This document shows positions 34,433 through 38,595 of a DNA stretch of 38,595 nucleotides, piece after piece. This DNA comes from Sneathiella sp. Its GTDB lineage: Bacteria > Pseudomonadota > Alphaproteobacteria > Sneathiellales > Sneathiellaceae. Location: positions 1-38,595 of the forward strand of contig JAIOYL010000009.1 in the NCBI GenBank assembly GCA_021741195.1, given 5' to 3'. Under the pieces are notes generated by a model. It had not been told where the DNA came from, did not search any database, and worked only from the letters and a program-made list of their open reading frames with translations. The translations under genes were made by a program, and so were the position numbers. Numbering within the stretch: position 1 is the first letter of the stretch; each line of letters begins with the position of its first letter.

Positions 34433-34678
34433 ATGGCACGCAACAATCAAAAACCTGCCCCGAGGCAGCATCAAGCCCCCGACTTTCTGGCGTGGCACGT
34501 CACCGATAAGGGCGAGAAATCATTCTGGAATAAAGTTGGTGCCGCATGGAGGCACAAGGACAACAAGGGCTACACGCTCCAGCTTGAAGTCGTCCCGATC
34601 AATGGCCGCATCGTCCTGCGCCAGCCGCTCGACGAGCCCATCGAAGGGCAGGCACAAGCCGAAAAGAAGGAGGCGTAA
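34433..34678 (+). CDS. Small hypothetical protein (plasmid/ICE type)
   Basis: An 81-residue protein starting at the ATG at 34433 with AAAGGAG upstream; the longer frame lies in leader DNA. The N-terminus is basic and polar (ARNNQKPAPRQHQAP), then FLAWHVTDKGEKSFWNKVGAAWRHKDNKGYTLQLEVVPINGRIVLRQPL, a compact beta-rich domain with a KGYT-QLE-VP-NGRIVLR pattern typical of small proteins carried next to ardC and relaxase genes in alphaproteobacterial elements. The tail is charged. Two bases separate it from the next gene, so they form an operon. No biochemical function is known to me. Confidence 0.72.
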   Translation: MARNNQKPAPRQHQAPDFLAWHVTDKGEKSFWNKVGAAWRHKDNKGYTLQLEVVPINGRIVLRQPLDEPIEGQAQAEKKEA

Positions 34679-34680
34679 CC

Positions 34681-35103
34681 ATGACCAAGAAACTCATCCC
34701 ATTCGGCGGCTATCATGCCGGACATCCTTGGTACTATCGCTTGGGCGGGCCAATCCCGACGCCCAGGCAGATCAAGGCCGAGGTTGAATCCAAGGACTAT
34801 CGGGGCTATCTGGCGGGTGACATCGATGCCGCCGCCGTCAAGTCCGAACCGCAACGATCCGAGACGCTTCGAGCGTTGCGCGAGCAGGTCCTCGGTGACT
34901 TGCGTCGAGACTTGGCGCGATATCGCGAATGCGCTCAGGAACTTCGTACCTTTAGATGTGCTGAAGAGCAGGACGACAGGCCGCTCACCTGCAATATCTA
35001 TTTAGCTATTAGCCTCAAGGTCTCGCATCTGACCAATGATTTTGCCAACCTCAGAACAATTGACGATGCGCTGAGCGTTCAGGGCGATTTATTCGAATTC
35101 TGA
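34681..35103 (+). CDS. Hypothetical protein in operon with the 81-residue gene
   Basis: Unrecognised 140-residue soluble protein. The N-terminal part (1-50) has IPFGGYHAGHPWYYRLGGPIPTP, an aromatic and glycine-rich segment; the rest is helical and charged, with ETLRALREQVLGDLRRDLARYRECAQELR, then a C-terminal helix and the acidic end GDLFEF. AAGGAGG at 34669-34675 inside the upstream gene drives its translation. A terminator follows. The GDLFEF tail resembles a short beta-clamp-binding-like peptide, which is only a suggestion. Confidence 0.68.
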   Translation: MTKKLIPFGGYHAGHPWYYRLGGPIPTPRQIKAEVESKDYRGYLAGDIDAAAVKSEPQRSETLRALREQVLGDLRRDLARYRECAQELRTFRCAEEQDDRPLTCNIYLAISLKVSHLTNDFANLRTIDDALSVQGDLFEF

Positions 35104-35118
35104 CAGAGACCAAAAAAT

Positions 35119-35140
35119 GCCGCCCATGCGGGCGGCTTCT
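35119..35140 (+). terminator. Rho-independent terminator
   Basis: GCCGCCC (35119-35125), loop ATGC, GGGCGGC (35130-35136), then TTCT; preceded by six A residues. It closes the 34433-35103 operon. Confidence 0.75.
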
Positions 35141-35205
35141 CATTTCGGATTGATAGGGCGAAATTGTGCGCTGCATTACTGCGCTTGGCTTGCTATAATG
35201 ACGCT

Positions 35206-35544
35206 ATGCGTATCCTATTCGTCTGCACCGCAAACAAGCTAAGAAGTCCAACCGCTGAGGATATTTTCAGGGATTGGCCAGGTGTTGACGCTATTTCCGC
35301 AGGGACAGATACCAGTGCTCCGCGTCCGCTGACCAAGGAATTGGTCGCGTCAGCCGACATGATCTTCGTGATGGAAACTCATCATCGTGACCGCATTCGC
35401 AGCAAGTTCAAGCAGCGCCCGCCGGACAGTCGGATCATAACGCTGCATATTCCCGACGAATATGAGCGGGGCAACCCTGAGCTCGTCGCGCTTCTCAAAG
35501 AAAAAGTCTGTCCCAGACTTGCCCAGAGCGCCAGCAGAAAATAA
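35206..35544 (+). CDS. Low-molecular-weight protein tyrosine phosphatase-like protein
   Basis: A 112-residue protein starting at the ATG at 35206 (MRILFVCTANKLRSPTAE). The phosphatase P-loop C-x5-R-S is complete: C7-TANKL-R13-S14. The likely general acid is D84 in HIPDEY, in place of the DPY/DPF of classical LMW-PTPs. This short family (about 110 residues) is often annotated simply as low-molecular-weight phosphatase family and is widespread on plasmids; arsenate reductases share the fold but have additional cysteines that are absent here. It stands alone with no clear partner kinase nearby. Confidence 0.8.
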   Translation: MRILFVCTANKLRSPTAEDIFRDWPGVDAISAGTDTSAPRPLTKELVASADMIFVMETHHRDRIRSKFKQRPPDSRIITLHIPDEYERGNPELVALLKEKVCPRLAQSASRK

Positions 35545-35832
35545 GCGTCAAGTTCAGGGATGACCCGCAAAATTTTCGTTGAAAATCAATCACCAGTGTC
35601 GAAAAACACTATAAAAATACCAATTTTGTAGAAAAAAGATAATTTTATGCGGCAATCAACATATTTGAAATTTAGGTTTGATCTGCTAAAATATTGATGC
35701 GCTGGACTCACGCCTCCCCCCTTCAACGGGATAGCACTTAAGTGTAGAGTTGTTCATTATTACATTTAACCTTTAATTGGGGTTTGAAGCAGAAGAAGGG
35801 AATGTATAAGAACCCGCAATTGGAGGTTTTCC

Positions 35833-36543
35833 ATGAAGCTTACAGCACCAATCCATGTACTAAAGGGAAAAGCCAAAGAGCTGAAACGCTCTGAAGCTAT
35901 AACGATGACCGAAGCCTTAGATCAAATAGCAAAGGCAGAGGGATTCAACTCTTGGAGTCTCTTGCAATCTAAAGTGAAAGCGTTCACTCCCAAAACAAAA
36001 GAAGATATTTTAAGTTACTTACATCCTGGCGACCTACTGTTGATCGGCGCAAGACCGGGCTTGGGTAAAACAACTTTCACGCTCCAGCTTTTATTGCAGG
36101 CCATTAAAGAAGAGCGGATATGTTTCTTTTTTTCTTTGGAATATACGCAAAAAGTACTCTCTGCAAAGCTTGTGGAGCTTGATAAAAAATTTGAACCAAA
36201 CGAGCCTTTGTTAAAGTTGGATCTTTCTGACGAAATTTCATCAGACTATATCATGAGCCAAACAAAGGACACGGTAAGGGAAGGATCGCTTATAGCCGTA
36301 GATTATCTGCAATTGCTCGATCAGAATCGCCGCAAACCGTCTCTTCAAAAGCAGATTGAGGACCTCAAAGCCTATGCTAAAGAAAAAAAGTGCATCGTGA
36401 TTTTCATATCACAAATCGACAGGGCCTTTGATGAGGAAGAGCGGATTAAGCCCAGTATGGAGGACGTCAGATTGCCAAACCCATTGGATATGGCCCTCTT
36501 CAATAAATCAATATTTGTGCAAAATGGCCAGATACATACCTAA
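35833..36543 (+). CDS. DnaB-like RecA-fold ATPase
   Basis: A 236-residue protein that resembles the C-terminal ATPase domain of DnaB helicase. An N-terminal helical domain (1-50: KLTAPIHVLKGKAKELKRSEAITMTEALDQIAKAEGFNSWSLLQ, split here by its basic and acidic halves) looks like a small DNA- or protein-binding module often fused to such ATPases on plasmids. The core has Walker A GARPGLGKT (72-80), SLEYT, and Walker B LIAVDYLQLLD (153-163), then IVIFISQIDR. It is much shorter than DnaB and lacks its primase-binding N-domain. AT-rich coding and a 288-base AT-rich gap before it suggest separate origin. Role unknown: replication accessory or defence. Confidence 0.75.
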   Translation: MKLTAPIHVLKGKAKELKRSEAITMTEALDQIAKAEGFNSWSLLQSKVKAFTPKTKEDILSYLHPGDLLLIGARPGLGKTTFTLQLLLQAIKEERICFFFSLEYTQKVLSAKLVELDKKFEPNEPLLKLDLSDEISSDYIMSQTKDTVREGSLIAVDYLQLLDQNRRKPSLQKQIEDLKAYAKEKKCIVIFISQIDRAFDEEERIKPSMEDVRLPNPLDMALFNKSIFVQNGQIHT

Positions 36544-36557
36544 CAGCAGTGTTTAAG

Positions 36558-36589
36558 TAGACAAGCCGCCCGATCGGGCGGCTTGTCTA
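36558..36589. terminator. Bidirectional terminator-like perfect palindrome
   Basis: A 14-base stem (36558-36571 with 36576-36589, centre GATC) made of TAGACAAGCCGCCC and its exact complement. It lies between convergent genes ending at 36543 and 36618 and would serve both. Confidence 0.7.
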
Positions 36590-36617
36590 TGTTTCCATCT
36601 TCATGCGCTACCGTTAT

Positions 36618-37016
36618 TTAACTCTTTGGTACCGCACTTCGTTTAGAACTTTCAATGTTATGGAGTCGGTTCAACTCGGCGAAGAGCTGTTTTTTTATCT
36701 CGTCGGAGAGATAGCGCCGCATCATGGTGTTGATATTGCGTTGCAACGCCCTGTTTTTTGCGCCTTTGCCCTCGGAAAAGTTCCAAAGGCGTAGCGAAGC
36801 GGGCATGAGTTCTGTGTCCATGACAGCGAGAAAACGCGCCAGATGGACGACCGACTGGGGTAGCGTCACCGTCACGCGCTGCATCGGTTCATCACCATCA
36901 TTATCAACTGTGCTAGCCGCTTCTATAAAATCCATCTGTTCTGCGACCCGTTCGAGCGCCGCCTGGATGTCCGACCGATAGACGGCTATTTTCATCATTT
37001 CTTCTTCATCGCGCAT
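36618..37016 (-). CDS. Hypothetical protein of the mobilization operon
   Basis: Unrecognised 132-residue protein, 17 bases after the relaxase gene on the same strand and with AGGAAAGGAC before its ATG. The N-terminus (MKIAVYRSDIQAALERVAEQMDFIEAA) is helical; the middle has a strand, QRVTVTLPQSVVHLARFLAVMD, whose strand-helix order recalls ribbon-helix-helix DNA-binding proteins; the end is helical and basic (QRNINTMMRRYLSDEIKKQLFAEL). A relaxosome accessory role is plausible from position. No catalytic motif is visible. Confidence 0.68.
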   Translation of the reverse strand: MRDEEEMMKIAVYRSDIQAALERVAEQMDFIEAASTVDNDGDEPMQRVTVTLPQSVVHLARFLAVMDTELMPASLRLWNFSEGKGAKNRALQRNINTMMRRYLSDEIKKQLFAELNRLHNIESSKRSAVPKS

Positions 37017-37033
37017 GTATTCTGTCCTTTCCT

Positions 37034-38341
37034 CTATCGTTCAAATCCAAAATCACGGCCTTTATCCTGTCCGCGCGTTCGCTTGCGCCCTTCGCGATCC
37101 TGCCTTTGCCGTTCATTGGAACGCTCCGGCAGGACCATGTCCTGATAGCGAGCAATATCTTCGCGCAGCAGGAGCAGATCGGCTTGCTGTCGTTCCCGCT
37201 GTTCACGAATTTCCTGCTGCAAGGCGCGGCGCTCGTCGAGTTGACCGGCGACCAGATTGTCGCCCTCGGCGCGATCCCGCAGAAGCGCTTTCCAGGCTTC
37301 GCGCTCGTTCTGTTCCCTGATTTTGTTGTACTTGCCTGTGATACGCTGCCAGACGCCAGAGAACCCGCGCGGCAGGCGTGAAGCCCGCGCATTGGTTTCA
37401 GCGATCCAGCGTTTCTCCTGCATCTCTTTCAGCGTTTGCCGTTCCTCGCGATGCCGTCCCGCCATCTCGCTGCGGCGGAATTCCAGCACCTTGCGGCCTT
37501 GTCCGGCTTCAAGCTCTGCTTGCCGGATGAAGCCTTTGATCCGCTCCGTCATGCGCGTTGCCATTGCGGTTCGTGCTTCATCGACGGAGGGAAGAGATTC
37601 GGGATCGCCCAGCCGTGCCGCAACTTCTTTGGTGCGCACACCCGCTTGCCGCGCCACCGCATAGACTTCACCGCGATAATCGACCGCAACAAACCCGCGC
37701 CGATCCCCGTGTGCCAGCATAAAGCCTCGTTCCTTGAGGGCTTGCGCGAACGCCACGCCGGAATCCGATTGGCTCCAGCATTCCTGAAACAGCGTTTTGA
37801 TATGCTTCGGATTGAGGCCGACGCGCTGCGCTTGCTGCCATTCCTCGCGGGTAAAGCTGAGGGGATCGCGCTCGCGCCAATCCCGCAAGCCTTTCGGCAT
37901 GTCCCAGCCATGTTCGCGGAACAGCTCGCGTGACACATCCCGCAGGCGCAGTTTGTAGTGCGAAAGGTTGATCGCCCGCATCCGGTCGGCATCGATCCGC
38001 GACCAGACAACATGGGCGTGCCGCCGCCCGTCCTTTTCATGGAAGACAATTGCGCGCGGCTGATCTTCGAGGCCGAGCTTACGCTCGATCTCATCCGCCG
38101 CTTTCTCGAAGTCCTCGACCGTGACCTTAGCGCCGCCAGGCGGGTTCAGGCTGGCCGAAAACATATAATTCTGGCAGCGCGTTCCTGCGGCAATGGCATC
38201 CAGTTCCCGAAAAGCGCCGAGCAGATCGTCACTGACAAATCCGCGCACCTCATGCAGCTCGACGTGATCGTTATCGCGCATCGAGAGAAGATAACGCGCG
38301 AGCTGCGCCCCGCCGCCGCGTTCCTTGGCTTTAAGGATCAT
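37034..38341 (-). CDS. Relaxase / mobilization nuclease (MobA/VirD2-like)
   Basis: The relaxase nicks the origin of transfer and pilots the strand into the recipient. The 435-residue protein has an N-terminal relaxase domain (about 1-150) with Y17 in ARYLLS as the likely catalytic tyrosine and the histidine-rich metal motif VFHEKDGRRHAHVVWSRID (H101, H108, H110), characteristic of MOBP-type relaxases. A helical middle domain and a very charged coiled-coil C-terminus (about 275-435, many Arg/Glu/Gln) follow. Its ATG overlaps the mobC stop by 4 bases. Together with mobC and the coupling protein at 19-21 kb it makes up the transfer initiation machinery of the element. Confidence 0.9.
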   Translation of the reverse strand: MILKAKERGGGAQLARYLLSMRDNDHVELHEVRGFVSDDLLGAFRELDAIAAGTRCQNYMFSASLNPPGGAKVTVEDFEKAADEIERKLGLEDQPRAIVFHEKDGRRHAHVVWSRIDADRMRAINLSHYKLRLRDVSRELFREHGWDMPKGLRDWRERDPLSFTREEWQQAQRVGLNPKHIKTLFQECWSQSDSGVAFAQALKERGFMLAHGDRRGFVAVDYRGEVYAVARQAGVRTKEVAARLGDPESLPSVDEARTAMATRMTERIKGFIRQAELEAGQGRKVLEFRRSEMAGRHREERQTLKEMQEKRWIAETNARASRLPRGFSGVWQRITGKYNKIREQNEREAWKALLRDRAEGDNLVAGQLDERRALQQEIREQRERQQADLLLLREDIARYQDMVLPERSNERQRQDREGRKRTRGQDKGRDFGFER

Positions 38342-38595
38342 GGCTCTCTCCCTGGGCTATGCCCAAGCGCCATGAGCAATTCTTCGCGCATGACCAGCAC
38401 CGCCGCGCAAGCCTCGCGCAGTTCCGCTTCGGTGTCCGGTGTGACCGGCAGCGAGCCGGTGTTTGCGGCTTTGGCAAGCTGGTTGAGATTGCTGGACAAG
38501 CGCGACGAGCCGAGCGCGCCCAGAACGCGGCCCAGAGCTTCGTGATCCTTGACAGGAAACTTGCCCCGCGTCTTGCGCTGCGCAACATCGTCGCC
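38338..38595 (-). CDS. mobC: MobC-type relaxosome accessory protein, C-terminal 85 residues
   Basis: Cut by the right edge: the frame is open from 38595 down to the TGA at 38338-38340, which overlaps the relaxase ATG. The visible part reads ...LGRVLGALGSSRLSSNLNQ, then LAKAANTGSLPVTPDTEAEL and a helical end with MREELLMALGHSP. The block LG-S-L--NLNQLAK-ANTG-LPVT is the signature of the bacterial mobilization protein MobC, which binds at the origin of transfer and helps the relaxase. A different minus-strand frame also stays open here but has no such signature. Confidence 0.85.
   Translation of the reverse strand, partial: GDDVAQRKTRGKFPVKDHEALGRVLGALGSSRLSSNLNQLAKAANTGSLPVTPDTEAELREACAAVLVMREELLMALGHSPGREP

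Larger units (their letters stand above)
15995..38595. mobile_element. Integrated conjugative/mobilizable element at tRNA-Leu (left part; right end outside window)
   Basis: The element begins in the 3' part of tRNA-Leu. It carries a large serine recombinase at its left end, a VirD4/TraG coupling ATPase, ArdC antirestriction protein, relaxase and MobC, plus cargo (restriction-modification with an ATPase, and several unknown genes). Composition shifts sharply, with an AT-rich patch at 20.9-22.9 kb. No mating-channel (VirB/Trb/Tra) genes are visible, so within this window it looks like a mobilizable element with its own coupling protein; genes beyond 38595 could make it self-transmissible. The expected right repeat of the tRNA 3' end is not seen in the window. 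Confidence 0.8.

Noticed and set aside
38331-38588. 85-codon minus-strand frame with an ATG
   Set aside because: The frame that runs open from the window edge to the TGA at 38338 encodes the MobC signature; this one does not.
15995-38595. Search by eye for a CRISPR array or a second copy of the tRNA-Leu 3' end
   Set aside because: No regularly spaced repeats and no copy of the tRNA end were seen; the right attachment site is presumably outside the window.

Overview
The window is a 38.6 kb piece of an alphaproteobacterial chromosome. It is conserved core from 1 to about 16.0 kb, and an integrated, apparently conjugative or mobilizable element from about 16.0 kb to the right edge. The alphaproteobacterial assignment rests on the gene order secY-adk-rpsM-rpsK-rpoA-rplQ, the RpoA and S11 sequences, an ATP12-type F1-ATPase chaperone gene, the long form of LeuA, and the propionyl-CoA carboxylase pair next to lipB. 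I cannot name the genus from sequence alone.

Core region (1-16.0 kb): the end of the ribosomal-protein/secY operon with adk, then rpsM-rpsK-rpoA-rplQ behind its own near-consensus promoter and a leader hairpin, closed by a terminator. A tight operon htrA-rarA-crcB-rluC follows, in which every junction is a 4-base ATGA overlap. leuA comes next, behind a leader with a predicted promoter and a 17-codon leucine-rich leader peptide whose ATG sits at the predicted transcription start, which looks like an attenuator. Then come a HAD phosphatase, ATP12 and the propionyl-CoA carboxylase subunits pccB and pccA, lipB running convergently, a short stand-alone FliN-type protein, and tRNA-Leu(GAG).

Mobile element (about 16.0 kb to beyond 38.6 kb): the left end lies in the 3' part of tRNA-Leu. 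A large serine recombinase reads toward and through the tRNA, so its last 35 codons come from the antisense of the tRNA and flanking DNA. Behind it are a co-transcribed small protein, two small membrane proteins and a VirD4/TraG-type coupling ATPase. The right part has ArdC antirestriction protein, small plasmid-type genes, an LMW phosphatase-like protein, a DnaB-like RecA-fold ATPase, and a mobilization operon mobC-relaxase-small protein that runs off the right edge. No type IV secretion channel genes are visible and the right attachment site is not in the window.

Cargo: an AT-rich patch (20.9-22.9 kb) carries three unknown membrane or exported proteins. The main cargo (23.3-31.1 kb, minus strand) is a four-gene defence cassette: a ribbon-helix-helix regulator, a stand-alone N6-adenine DNA methyltransferase, a 1047-residue fused nuclease-methyltransferase (Eco57I-like type IIG layout), and an 877-residue SMC/RloC-like ATPase with a zinc-hook CxxC and a C-terminal R-x3-E...H region that may be a tRNA anticodon nuclease. 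My reading is a restriction-modification system with a linked suicide guard, in the manner of PrrC beside EcoprrI but built on a type IIG enzyme. A 372-residue protein beside ardC has a weak HEPN-like R-x4-H motif. Three long gene-free stretches in the element (22.95-23.3, 31.1-31.55 and 34.0-34.43 kb) are packed with small perfect hairpins and may be structured leaders, RNAs or transfer-origin DNA.
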